Assembly (NCBI GenBank): GCA_003250355.1 | Contig: QKGS01000014.1 | Coordinates: forward strand, 1-37,516 | DNA length: 37,516 bases | Reading direction: 5' to 3' | DNA from: Bacteroidota bacterium | GTDB lineage: Bacteria > Bacteroidota > Bacteroidia > Bacteroidales > SZUA-534 | Part shown: positions 1 through 8,097 of the stretch, in pieces | How positions within the stretch are numbered: the first letter of the stretch is position 1 | Layout of the letters: each line of letters begins with the position of its first letter | Notes under the pieces: model-generated | Told to the model about the DNA's origin: nothing | Databases searched by the model: none | The model's input: the letters and a program-made list of their open reading frames with translations, nothing else | Program-made: the position numbers and the translations under genes

Positions 1-1
1 T

Positions 2-196
2 CAAAACAACATAGGAGACAATGCTAACATGACTAATTACTTTGGAAATGAACCCAAAATGCCTCAATTGCAAGAAAGTGAGGTTAAATATAAAACACAA
101 ATAGACTTATTAAATGAGGAGCTAAGAGCTAAGGAGCTAGAAATAGCTAAGCTTCAAGGACAGGTTGAATTATTGAAAACAATGTTAAATAAATAA
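2..196 (+). CDS. C-terminal fragment of a coiled-coil protein, possibly a regulator tail (cut by window start)
   Basis: The reading frame is open from the first bases and stops with TAA at 194-196, giving about 64 residues. It begins with an Asn-rich stretch (QNNIGDNANMTNYFGN) and ends in a charged heptad-like helix (LLNEELRAKELEIAKLQGQ). Asn-rich linkers followed by a short coiled coil are common at the C-termini of Bacteroidota XRE-type regulators, so a regulator tail is the best guess, but the DNA-binding part lies outside the window. The next ORF (252-449) has the same layout. The function is not certain. Confidence 0.55.
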   Translation, partial: QNNIGDNANMTNYFGNEPKMPQLQESEVKYKTQIDLLNEELRAKELEIAKLQGQVELLKTMLNK

Positions 197-251
197 TTAT
201 TATTGCTATCATTGTGGTGAATAATCAACCACTTACTTTTTTTTTAGCAAA

Positions 252-449
252 ATGTTAACAATTAATATTGAAACCCTAGCCCTACACCTAAATGTTAATG
301 AAGTATCTCAAATTAATGTAGGCAACAACCAACAACATACTAATGTTAATAGTGGTTGTAATGGCAGTTGTATAGTTTTTAAATCATGCATAGAAGCATT
401 CCAAGAGGAATTAAGGCTTTTAAAGCAAATAATAGAAAGCAAAAATTAA
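252..449 (+). CDS. Small Asn-rich/coiled-coil protein, possible truncated regulator tail
   Basis: A 65-residue ORF with an ATG start and TAA stop. I do not recognise a defined family. It has a QINVGNNQQHTN segment followed by a Cys-containing stretch (CNGSC, SCIEAF) and a short C-terminal helix EELRLLKQII. The Asn-rich-then-helix layout matches the fragment ending at 196, so it may be a diverged partial duplicate of that tail without a DNA-binding domain. The intergenic 197-251 contains a T-rich run. It may be a real small gene or a remnant. Confidence 0.4.
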   Translation: MLTINIETLALHLNVNEVSQINVGNNQQHTNVNSGCNGSCIVFKSCIEAFQEELRLLKQIIESKN

Positions 450-511
450 CTTTTTACTCAAATACCGTTTAATAACCTTTCAAAGAATTAACTCTGAATT
501 ATACTAAATGG

Positions 512-530
512 TAAAAGTGTACTTTTGGAA
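512..530 (+). repeat. 19-bp direct repeat, copy 1
   Basis: The sequence TAAAAGTGTACTTTTGGAA is identical to 606-624. Its core is a short palindrome, AAAAGT-GT-ACTTTT. The two copies start 94 bp apart, and flanking bases do not match, so this is not a simple longer tandem duplication. Confidence 0.8.
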
Positions 531-557
531 AAGTCATATAGTTACCTTATAAATTTG
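523..557 (+). promoter_or_regulatory. Candidate Bacteroidota promoter for the methyltransferase
   Basis: TTTTGG at 523-528 and TAAATTTG at 550-557 (matches TAnnTTTG) are separated by about 21-22 nt, slightly long for the -33/-7 consensus. Transcription would start near 563 and give a leader of about 55 nt to the TTG start at 619. The upstream element lies inside the first 19-bp repeat. Confidence 0.35.
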
Positions 558-605
558 GTGTAACCCTTTGTTATTATTAGCGTTGTGCAATAATCATTAA
601 TATTT

Positions 606-624
606 TAAAAGTGTACTTTTGGAA
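606..624 (+). repeat. 19-bp direct repeat, copy 2 (overlaps a start codon)
   Basis: Identical to 512-530. This copy contains the TTG (619-621) that is the only usable start of the methyltransferase, since TAA lies in frame at 598-600. The repeat palindrome therefore sits over the translation start and could be an operator or a recombination scar. Confidence 0.8.
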
Positions 625-1443
625 TTACGCCCCATAAAAAAATATCTTGAAAGCATTAAAGATGAGCTTAACGGTAAAACAGTTATTGATATACCTTCAG
701 GAAATGGAGCAACATCGGAAATACTTTTGGAGTATGGGGCAAATGTAAAAGCATTCGATTTATTTCCTGAATATTTCAAACTTAAAAATGTTACGTGCGA
801 ACGAGCTGATATTATGGATAAAATACCATTAAGCGACAGCTCAGCCGATATGCTTATTTGTCAGGAAGGAGTAGAACATTTTAGCGACCAGCTTAAAGCT
901 TTTAAAGAATTTAACAGGGTATTGAAAAAAAATGGCAAACTTATTATTACCACACCAAGTTATTCAAATCTATCGGCAAGGTTTAGCTATTTTTTACTCG
1001 AAAGCGAAGCTAATGGCCTTATGCCTCCTAATGAAATAGACGACATATGGATGTCGGATAAGTCACTTACTAACGAAATATATTATGGTCACATATTCCT
1101 GGCCGGGCTGCAAAAACTACGTGTTATTGGCAAACTTTCAGGCTTTAAGGTTAAAAATATCAGATATGTACGACTAAGTAAAGGTTCCGTGTTTTTATTC
1201 ATTATCTTTTATCCAATCATTTTTATGCGTTCATACAGAACTTACCTAAAGCATATGAAAAAAGATAAGAACCTCTCTTATGAATTAAAAAAACAGGTAT
1301 ATAAAGAACAGTTCGATATAAATATAAAACCTTCGAACCTACTCAATAAGCATACCCTTATTATATTTGAAAAAGAGAATAATGTTAACGAAATAAACTT
1401 TAGCAACGAAAATCTAATGAAAGGGTTTAATACTATAATGTAA
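619..1443 (+). CDS. SAM-dependent methyltransferase (class I)
   Basis: A 274-residue protein with a class I Rossmann methyltransferase fold. Motif I is VIDIPSGNGATSE (about residues 22-34), the acidic end of strand 2 is in AFDLFP, and LICQEGVEHFSD followed by FNRVLKKNGKLIITTPSY fits motifs II and III of the Methyltransf_11 group. A hydrophobic segment near residues 190-202 (SVFLFIIFYPIIF) suggests membrane contact. The substrate cannot be told. The only start available is TTG at 619, and the N-terminus is short before motif I, so the 5' end may have been altered. It converges on murB, with 5 bp between the ends. Confidence 0.8.
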   Translation: MELRPIKKYLESIKDELNGKTVIDIPSGNGATSEILLEYGANVKAFDLFPEYFKLKNVTCERADIMDKIPLSDSSADMLICQEGVEHFSDQLKAFKEFNRVLKKNGKLIITTPSYSNLSARFSYFLLESEANGLMPPNEIDDIWMSDKSLTNEIYYGHIFLAGLQKLRVIGKLSGFKVKNIRYVRLSKGSVFLFIIFYPIIFMRSYRTYLKHMKKDKNLSYELKKQVYKEQFDINIKPSNLLNKHTLIIFEKENNVNEINFSNENLMKGFNTIM

Positions 1444-1448
1444 CGTTA

Positions 1449-2468
1449 TTATTCAACATAAATAACCTCCGGTTCCAACTGAACCTTAAATTTCTTATAT
1501 ACGGTATTCTGAACCATTTCGGCCACTTCTTGTATATCGATACCGGCAGCTCCCCCTTTATTAACAAGTACCAAAGCTTGCTTGCTATGAATACCTGCCG
1601 TTCCATTCTTATTAACATACCCCTTAAGCCCGCAATTATCGATAAGCCAGCCTGCTGCCAGCTTGGTTTCATTTTCGCTTACCGGATATGTAACCATATT
1701 CGTGTATTTTGCAGTAAGCATATCGGCTTGTTTTTTATCAATAACAGGATTTTTAAAAAAACTACCTCCGTTGCCAATAATATCGGGGTCGGGTAATTTT
1801 TCACTACGTGTTTTTATTATTACTTCACGAATATCATTAATCCCGGGATTCGAAATACTTCCCAGCTCACTTTGCAAACTGCCGTAGTGCGTAATCAATT
1901 GCTGATGTTTATTAAGCTTATAAACCACTGAATCAACTATATATTTATCTTTATATTCATTCTTAAATATACTGTTACGGTATCCAAATTTACATTCTTC
2001 ATTTGAGAGTGTTTTAAATGAACCATTTTCAAGGCTTACTATATTTACTTCAAATATTACATCTTTTGCCTCTACCCCATAAGCACCAATATTTTGAACT
2101 GGCGATGCTCCTACACTGCCTGGAATATTTGAAAGATTCTCAATACCTCCCCAACCTTTATCGGTACAGTATTTAACAAATGTATCCCAGTTTAGTCCTG
2201 CCCCGGCTTTTACTAATACATAATCATTACTTTCATCTATAACAGTTATGTAACTATTAACCGGATGTATAACTAAACCATCAAAGTTTCTCAAAAACAG
2301 CAAGTTACTGCCACCACCAAGAATAAGATGCTTTTTTGAAGGCAAATAACCCTTTTGTATTAATTCACTAATATTTTCCGGATTATTATATTCATAGTAA
2401 TATTTGGCTAATGCATTTATTTTAAATGTATTAAGCTTCAATAATGAGTAGTTTTCTGTTATATGCAT
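1449..2468 (-). CDS. murB: UDP-N-acetylenolpyruvoylglucosamine reductase MurB
   Basis: MurB reduces UDP-GlcNAc-enolpyruvate to UDP-MurNAc with NADPH and FAD in cytoplasmic peptidoglycan precursor synthesis. At 339 residues it has type I (E. coli-like) length. Visible motifs are the FAD loop GGGSNLLF (51-58), IPGSVGASPVQNIGAYG (115-131), FGYRNSIFK with R164, GNGGSFFKNP with the proton-donor Ser236, and the terminal LEPEV with Glu334. All catalytic residues of the family appear present. ATG start at 2468. It is divergent from the membrane protein at 2566, and the gap is only about 100 bp, so their promoters lie back to back. Confidence 0.96.
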   Translation of the reverse strand: MHITENYSLLKLNTFKINALAKYYYEYNNPENISELIQKGYLPSKKHLILGGGSNLLFLRNFDGLVIHPVNSYITVIDESNDYVLVKAGAGLNWDTFVKYCTDKGWGGIENLSNIPGSVGASPVQNIGAYGVEAKDVIFEVNIVSLENGSFKTLSNEECKFGYRNSIFKNEYKDKYIVDSVVYKLNKHQQLITHYGSLQSELGSISNPGINDIREVIIKTRSEKLPDPDIIGNGGSFFKNPVIDKKQADMLTAKYTNMVTYPVSENETKLAAGWLIDNCGLKGYVNKNGTAGIHSKQALVLVNKGGAAGIDIQEVAEMVQNTVYKKFKVQLEPEVIYVE

Positions 2469-2565
2469 TAATGTGATATATATTTATTAGTTACAAATAT
2501 TCGCATCATAATTGACATTCTAAAATTATTTGAATATTTTTACTGAACCAATATTACTAAACTTT

Positions 2566-3348
2566 ATGAAAATGCTGAATGCCAGATTAATATTATTAAC
2601 TCTTTTTCTGCCTTTATCATTTGCCTGTATCGGTTATGTAACAGGTATGTATTTGAAGGAACCAGCTTTGGCTGTTATATACTCTTTATCGGGTGCTATA
2701 CTGGGGTTTATGATTGATTATGTATGTGCTTTTCGCAAAGTATTCAAAATACTACTTCACAAAGTTCCTCTTCCGCTTATATTATCGCTATTGTCGTGGT
2801 GGATTGGCCGAAGTATATCGAATAACTATATAGGTATACTTGCAGGTATTTGCGGTGCTATTATAGGATTATGGCTAAACCGTATAATGGTAGTGAGCTT
2901 TAGGTATTATAAAATACGAAAACGAATACTGGTGCTTGTATATTTTTTCTTCTCTATTGGTATTATAGGTCTATTCTTTGGTATACCTGTTTTTAATTTG
3001 TTTTTAGGGGTATTGGCAGGCAATTACTTATCAATAAGAGTTACTAGTTTTTACCGTGGCAACAAAGAAAAAATTCGTAAAACATTTTTCCGCGGTTCAT
3101 TATTTACTTCATTAACAATACTTTTCTTATCGTTACTTTCAAGCTATATTGCTCTATTCGATATTGATCACACCAACTATCTTTTATCGCTCATTCATGT
3201 AAATGAAATGGATTACAATAAACTGGCACTGTTTATTGTAATAGGCAGTGTTTTACTGGCTGTTGCCGAATTTGCCATAACTATGTTTACTGCCCAAACA
3301 ATGCTTTCGTACTGGGAACATAAACGTAAACGCTATTTAAGCTTATGA
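2566..3348 (+). CDS. Polytopic membrane protein of unknown function
   Basis: About 260 residues from ATG 2566; an in-frame TTG at 2530 would add 12 residues but lies in what looks like promoter sequence. I do not recognise the family. There are about seven hydrophobic segments, with Gly-rich helices such as IYSLSGAILGFMIDY and IGILAGICGAIIGLWL, and a basic C-terminus (WEHKRKRYLSL). No enzymatic motif is visible. It stands alone between murB (divergent) and the secreted helical gene (convergent). Confidence 0.65.
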   Translation: MKMLNARLILLTLFLPLSFACIGYVTGMYLKEPALAVIYSLSGAILGFMIDYVCAFRKVFKILLHKVPLPLILSLLSWWIGRSISNNYIGILAGICGAIIGLWLNRIMVVSFRYYKIRKRILVLVYFFFSIGIIGLFFGIPVFNLFLGVLAGNYLSIRVTSFYRGNKEKIRKTFFRGSLFTSLTILFLSLLSSYIALFDIDHTNYLLSLIHVNEMDYNKLALFIVIGSVLLAVAEFAITMFTAQTMLSYWEHKRKRYLSL

Positions 3349-3390
3349 GTAGTGAGTATCACGACTATCGTTTTCATTTGAAAATTATAA

Positions 3391-3419
3391 CAAATATATT
3401 CACCCCGTGACTTTTGGGA
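3391..3419 (-). repeat. Dispersed intergenic repeat, copy 1
   Basis: Read on the minus strand, this 29-nt stretch matches 7953-7982 on the plus strand at about 27 of 30 positions (shared core GGTGAATATATTTG preceded by CCCAAAA). Both copies lie between convergent genes. See the finding for the possible role as a 3'-end element. Confidence 0.6.
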
Positions 3420-3445
3420 CACCCCCTTTTTTATATCAAATACTA

Positions 3446-4189
3446 CTACTTACTTAATGATTTAGCAATCATATTATGTTGCATATTAATATAACCATCA
3501 TTAGGGAATATTTTCTTTGCCAGGTCGAGTTGTTTTTTCGCTGCAGCAACCTTGCCATCTTTAACCAATAGTTCAGAGTATTTTAAAAAACTATCTATTA
3601 TCTGGCTTCTAACAATAGGGTCAACAACTACACTACTAACGGAATTAAGTTTTGTGTATGCTTCTTCAATATCACTATTACCCTTAGTGTCTTCGCCTAG
3701 TAATGAATATACACCCGACATATATACAACGGTATAGTCTATTTCTCTGTTCAAATCGTTGTACTTATCGGCCATAGATGAAGCTTTGCTATATTGCTTT
3801 CTGTTCAAATAATTAACAAGCAATTCACGCTGCTCCTCTTTTAATTTATTAATAAATTCTCCATTTTTTGAATAGAGTTTATCGTCCTTATCTTTTTTTG
3901 CGAATTTTGAAGCATATTTAATACTTTCTTTAACCCCATCGGCATAATCTTCTCTAATAAATTCATCGTCAGATTTTGCCAGATTATAAAAACACATTGC
4001 AATGTATAAGAGTGGTTCTGGGTCTTTGCTGTAAGCTTCTTTATAAGTGTAGTTATCGGCTCTGAAAAGGCACGACTCATACTTACCTTCTTCGTAAAGT
4101 TTTTGTAGTTTTTCAATACTTCCGCCGTTAACCTGTGAAAATCCATTTGTGATTATAAAGGATAAAAGAATGACACTTAAAAATCTCAT
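3446..4189 (-). CDS. Secreted helical/TPR-like protein
   Basis: A 247-residue protein starting MRFLSVILLSFIITNGFSQ, a typical Sec signal peptide with cleavage likely after Ser-Gln-like residues near 19, so it is probably periplasmic. The rest is alpha-helical, with TPR-like pairs such as KLYEEGKYESCLFRAD, KQYSKASSMADKYN and GKVAAAKKQLDLAKKIFP. No catalytic motif is seen. Such proteins usually serve as scaffolds. It is monocistronic; the hybrid kinase is divergent from it. Confidence 0.65.
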   Translation of the reverse strand: MRFLSVILLSFIITNGFSQVNGGSIEKLQKLYEEGKYESCLFRADNYTYKEAYSKDPEPLLYIAMCFYNLAKSDDEFIREDYADGVKESIKYASKFAKKDKDDKLYSKNGEFINKLKEEQRELLVNYLNRKQYSKASSMADKYNDLNREIDYTVVYMSGVYSLLGEDTKGNSDIEEAYTKLNSVSSVVVDPIVRSQIIDSFLKYSELLVKDGKVAAAKKQLDLAKKIFPNDGYINMQHNMIAKSLSK

Positions 4190-4317
4190 AATAATAAAGT
4201 TGAATATTTAATAATAACAATTGTATGAAATTTTATATAAATAAAAAAACATAGTTAATAGATATTTCAAATGTAATAGAACTAATGTATATTTACAAAT
4301 AATAAATAATATTGTAT

Positions 4318-6459
4318 ATGCTTTGTTTTGACTTTATATATAATACAATAGAGCAGCCGATATTTGTTATTTCAACCGACAACTACATTGATTTTACTAT
4401 TGACAGGGCAAATAAAAGTGCTTTGGAACTAATAAAGTATGAGACGGATGAAGTACTTGGCTTATCGCCCGGGGATATTGGACTTTTCACATCGGCTAAC
4501 GACTGGAAGTTGCTATCCGACATGAAACATGGAGAGTCGTTAAAAACGGTTTCAAAAATCAGGGCTAAAAATCAGACTGAAATATCGTCGGAGCTTTCTA
4601 TTTCAAAATACAAAAGCGATTCGGAAGAGTTAATAATTGTATTTCAACGTAATATTGGGGGTAGCCAAAAGATACTTGAAGCATTACGACAAAGTGAATA
4701 CCGTTTTTTAAGAATGGCTGAAAGTGTACTTGAAGGTATTATAATAGAAGAATCGGGCAAGGTAGTATTTGTAAACTCTGCAATGCAAACCATAACCGGG
4801 TATTCGAGAGATGAAATAGCTGAAATGGATTATGAGAACCTAGCTCGTGACGATGAAAAAGAACGTTTGGAGAAATTCAAAAACAGAATAAAAGATAAAA
4901 TAAACGGCTCTATTTCAATAGAATATTGGATAAAAACCAAGCGCAGCGATGATAAGTGCATAAATATGAACGTAACTGTATCGGCTCGCCCCGATGGCAG
5001 GAAACTTACTTATACAATAATATCGGATGTATCGGAACGAAAAAGAACCGAAGATGCTTTACTAAAGAGTAAGGCCGATTTTCAGATGCTTGCCGAGAAC
5101 TCGCCCGATATAATAACTCGATATAATCCGCGTTTGTTTTACACATATGCTAACAACTCTGCAAACAAAATACTGGCTAAAGAAAGTGATACCATTGTTG
5201 GTAAAAACAACAAAATACTTGAAATAGAGAGCAGTGTTGCTTCATTTATTGAAGATATGCACCTTGAAGTATTTCGTACAGGTAGAACTGTGAAGTTTGA
5301 GTTTCGACTTACTCAACCCGGTGGCGATATAAAAGTGTTTCAAGCCAATATGGTTCCTGAAATTACTGATGGTGGTAAAGTTAACTCGGTGCTAAATATA
5401 GCACGTGATATTACACAAATAAAGAATATTGAAAAAAATCTGAAAGATGAGCAGCAATTCCTTATAAGCGAGAATAAACTTTTGGCATATAATATTGAGC
5501 TTTGGTACAATAGTATAAAGGAGAAATCAGATACTGATGTAGTTGAAAAATTGAAACCATTATCAAAAATTGCAACATGGACTCAATACAAGCAAATACA
5601 GCACGACTACAAACCGGAAACACTTATTATTGGTGATTTTATCGAAGAATATTTTAAAAAGATAAAGAGGGAATTTAGCAGTACCTTAATAGAGCTGGTA
5701 CAAAACATTCCGGAGTTTAAAATTTCGGTGTTTACCGATTCAGGCTTTCTTGTAAGGATATTTGATATTTTGCTGGAAAATGCCCTTGAAGCCACTACAA
5801 TGGGTAAAATAGAATTGGGATTTGATATTTACAGTGAAACTGAAATAGTGTGTTTTGTTAAGGATACAGGTTGTGGTATAGAACCTGAAAATGCCGATAG
5901 TGTATTTGAACCTTTTACTGTATTCAATAAGGAGAACCATTTGGGTTTGGGACTTAGTATTGCCGATAAGCTAACCGATACTGTCGGAGGTCAAATATGG
6001 TGTTTATCGGCTCCCGAAACAGGGTCAACTTTTTGCTTTACTGTACCTGCAGAGATAAATGAGAGTGTTTTAAATGCCAAAGAGGAAGAAAAAACCGACT
6101 GGAGCGATAAGAACATACTAATAGTTGAAGATACTGACAATAACTTCATGCTTCTACAGGCTATATTAAAAAAGTATAATCCGAATATTGACCGCTCCAT
6201 TTACGGTAAAGATGCCATAGAAAAGGTGAGAAATAAGAAGTACGACATTATACTTATGGATATTCAGCTACCCGATACTAATGGGTATGAAGTAACCAAA
6301 GAGATACGCCTTTTCAATAAAAATGTACCTATAATTGCCCAAACAGCTTTTGCTATGTACGACAATGTGGTTAAAGCTCTTGAGGTTGGTTGCAACGACT
6401 TTTTAACCAAACCTATAAAATCAAAAAAGCTTATAAGTATGATAGAGCAATACTTTTAA
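4318..6459 (+). CDS. PAS-PAS-PAS hybrid sensor kinase with receiver, lacking a clear H-box
   Basis: Cytoplasmic, with no membrane segments. Numbering here is from the in-frame TTG at 4312 (715 residues); ATG 4318 starts two residues later. Three PAS-like domains lie at about 8-115, 128-245 and 255-372. A HATPase_c domain follows, with N-box Asn490 (LLENALEA), G1 box DTGCGI (518-523) and G2 GLGLSI. A receiver spans 601-715 with phosphoacceptor Asp650 (ILMDIQLP) and Lys700 (LTKP). Between PAS3 and the ATPase I see no SHE(I/L)RTP-like H-box, so autophosphorylation by the usual route is doubtful. It may signal by another route or be a degenerate kinase. The 3' end overlaps the convergent epimerase-like gene by 4 nt. 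Confidence 0.85.
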   Translation: MLCFDFIYNTIEQPIFVISTDNYIDFTIDRANKSALELIKYETDEVLGLSPGDIGLFTSANDWKLLSDMKHGESLKTVSKIRAKNQTEISSELSISKYKSDSEELIIVFQRNIGGSQKILEALRQSEYRFLRMAESVLEGIIIEESGKVVFVNSAMQTITGYSRDEIAEMDYENLARDDEKERLEKFKNRIKDKINGSISIEYWIKTKRSDDKCINMNVTVSARPDGRKLTYTIISDVSERKRTEDALLKSKADFQMLAENSPDIITRYNPRLFYTYANNSANKILAKESDTIVGKNNKILEIESSVASFIEDMHLEVFRTGRTVKFEFRLTQPGGDIKVFQANMVPEITDGGKVNSVLNIARDITQIKNIEKNLKDEQQFLISENKLLAYNIELWYNSIKEKSDTDVVEKLKPLSKIATWTQYKQIQHDYKPETLIIGDFIEEYFKKIKREFSSTLIELVQNIPEFKISVFTDSGFLVRIFDILLENALEATTMGKIELGFDIYSETEIVCFVKDTGCGIEPENADSVFEPFTVFNKENHLGLGLSIADKLTDTVGGQIWCLSAPETGSTFCFTVPAEINESVLNAKEEEKTDWSDKNILIVEDTDNNFMLLQAILKKYNPNIDRSIYGKDAIEKVRNKKYDIILMDIQLPDTNGYEVTKEIRLFNKNVPIIAQTAFAMYDNVVKALEVGCNDFLTKPIKSKKLISMIEQYF

Positions 6460-7214
6460 ATAATTAGCTTATATATGATCTTTTCACTATAAACCTCGTC
6501 AGGGTTAAGTACACAATTTGGAAAGTTTTTATTGTTTATGGAATCGGGAAAGTTTTGTGCCTGCAAGCTTATACCATTGTACTGCTGTAAAGGTAAACTA
6601 CCTTTGCCTATTTCACTACCATTGAAATTCATAGCAGTATATACCTGTAATGCATGATTGGTAGTATAAACTTCAACACCCCTTCCCGATTCTGGTTCTG
6701 TCAGCTTGCAAGCAAAAGCCAGTTCACCTTTCTTTTTGTCAATAATAAAGTTGTGGTCGATGCCGCCAATAGGACGAATAAGTGAGCAGTTGGCCGAAAT
6801 ACAGTCGCCTACTCTCCTTTTTTTACTAAAATCAATATTGGTGTTTTTAAGTTGCTTAATCTCTCCTGTTGGGATTAATTGCTCACGGAATGGAGTAAAG
6901 TATGAAGAGTTTATTTCAAGTTCATGATTAAATATTTTGCCTTGGCCTACTCCATTCAAATTAAAATAAGGGTGAATATTAATATTAACTATGGTAGGCT
7001 TATCGGTTTTTGCCTGAATGTCGACAATAAATTCATTGTTATTGTTAAGGGCATAAATAATTTCGGTTTTCAAATCAACAGTGTCGTATCCCATTAGAAT
7101 ATCGACCTTATTACCGGTTGACGGCACTAATATTGATTTGAGTTTACCGCCATATGCAATAAACTCTATTTCAACACCATTGTTATTTGTAAGCTTGTAT
7201 ATTTTATTGTTCAT
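6456..7214 (-). CDS. Shortened aldose 1-epimerase-like protein, probably inactive
   Basis: 252 residues against the usual 340-380 for GalM. The N-terminal strand (GVEIEFIAYGGKLKSILVP) and the C-terminal two thirds match the family: TDKPTIVNINIHPYFNLNG with His81, GGIDHNFII with Asp153, and SLQAQNFPDS near the end. About 85-90 residues are missing at residue 47/48, right after GYDTVD; this region carries the NHLHGG segment with one catalytic His. The catalytic Glu of the family (LExQ..PDS) is Gln218 here. The frame is intact, so it is an in-frame deletion variant that may have a binding or structural role, or be decaying. Confidence 0.8.
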   Translation of the reverse strand: MNNKIYKLTNNNGVEIEFIAYGGKLKSILVPSTGNKVDILMGYDTVDLKTEIIYALNNNNEFIVDIQAKTDKPTIVNINIHPYFNLNGVGQGKIFNHELEINSSYFTPFREQLIPTGEIKQLKNTNIDFSKKRRVGDCISANCSLIRPIGGIDHNFIIDKKKGELAFACKLTEPESGRGVEVYTTNHALQVYTAMNFNGSEIGKGSLPLQQYNGISLQAQNFPDSINNKNFPNCVLNPDEVYSEKIIYKLII

Positions 7215-7381
7215 AGTATAAGCATTATTTTTCTACCTATTTTTGAAATAAGTTCATTTATCTAATAAAATCCTTGTTCTATAAATTATCCCGACAGCAA
7301 TCAGGGAAGTACTAAAGTACAGTTTTATTTCAATTGGAACACTATCTGAATCATGTATAAATACTTACAAAAATTTTTATG

Positions 7382-7389
7382 TATTTTTG
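7382..7389 (+). promoter_or_regulatory. Candidate -7 element of the toxin-antitoxin operon
   Basis: TATTTTTG fits TAnnTTTG and lies 15 nt before ATG 7405. No convincing TTG is seen 19-21 nt upstream. If used, the transcript would start near 7395, which would favour the second in-frame ATG (7414) for translation. Confidence 0.4.
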
Positions 7390-7404
7390 TAGGATATTTA
7401 AATA

Positions 7405-7614
7405 ATGAGAATTATGAATATTGTTGAAAAAAGAGATTTTATACACAGTCACTTACATCAAATAGATGAAAAGACGATAAACGAGCTTTATGAAAAACTG
7501 CAAAAGGGAGAGATTTTAAAAGAAAAATTAACAAGCCGAGCGTTAAAATCAGAGGATAATATAAAATCTGGTAATGTTTTTAGCAGAAGCGAATTAGAAA
7601 GAAGAATAGGTTGA
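7405..7614 (+). CDS. Antitoxin of a type II toxin-antitoxin pair
   Basis: A 69-residue protein encoded directly upstream of a RelE/ParE-like toxin and overlapping it by 4 nt (TTGA). It is charged and helical (EKTINELYEKLQKGEIL), with a C-terminal SRSELERRIG-type tail common in Bacteroidota partners of ParE/RelE toxins. No clear ribbon-helix-helix or HTH motif is legible, so the assignment rests mainly on its position. An alternative start is ATG 7414. Confidence 0.75.
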   Translation: MRIMNIVEKRDFIHSHLHQIDEKTINELYEKLQKGEILKEKLTSRALKSEDNIKSGNVFSRSELERRIG

Positions 7615-7910
7615 AGCTTTTATATACCGACCAGGCAATCGATAGTTTAAACGAAGCTTTGAATTTTATTGCTCCAAAAGTGGCTTACGATAAGTTATTA
7701 GAAATACGAACTAAAATATTAGATAAAGCTGATACTTTATTATTGCGGCCTAACCAAGGACAGGAAGAGCCATATTTAGCACATTTAAAACTGGAACATC
7801 GTAGGTTGATTGAAGGAAACTACAAAATCATTTATCGTATTGTTGGCGAAATAATCTACATAACAGATATTTTTGATACAAGGCAAGAAACATCAAAGAT
7901 GAAAGGTTAA
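7611..7910 (+). CDS. RelE/ParE superfamily toxin
   Basis: A 99-residue protein with the usual layout of the family: an N-terminal strand LLYTDQAIDSLNEAL, a helix with LRPNQG, then EHRRLIEGNYKIIYRIVG and the terminal IYITDIFDTRQ. Family members either cleave ribosome-bound mRNA or inhibit gyrase; sequence alone does not say which. It starts with TTG at 7611, overlapping the antitoxin stop, which implies translational coupling. The pair stands alone between two short intergenic regions. Confidence 0.85.
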   Translation: MKLLYTDQAIDSLNEALNFIAPKVAYDKLLEIRTKILDKADTLLLRPNQGQEEPYLAHLKLEHRRLIEGNYKIIYRIVGEIIYITDIFDTRQETSKMKG

Positions 7911-7952
7911 CTACCGTATAAACTTCACTACTAACCTGATAATAAAAGTATC

Positions 7953-8038
7953 TCCCAAAAAGTGACGGAGTGAATATATTTGCCGGAAATTATAAATATT
8001 AAATTTATGCATTGCAGATAATTAAAAATTCACCCCGT
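7953..8038 (+). repeat. Dispersed intergenic repeat copy 2 with inverted arm
   Basis: 7953-7982 matches the reverse complement of 3391-3419 with about three differences. Within the same gap, ACGGAGTGAAT (7965-7975) can pair with ATTCACCCCGT (8028-8038) with one mismatch across a 52-nt loop. It lies between the convergent toxin and metal-binding genes, as the first copy also lies between convergent genes. Confidence 0.55.
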
Positions 8039-8097
8039 ACTAAATTTACCAAAAACATTTATTTTCGCCTCCTCTGGCTCACTCACTCAATCACTAA

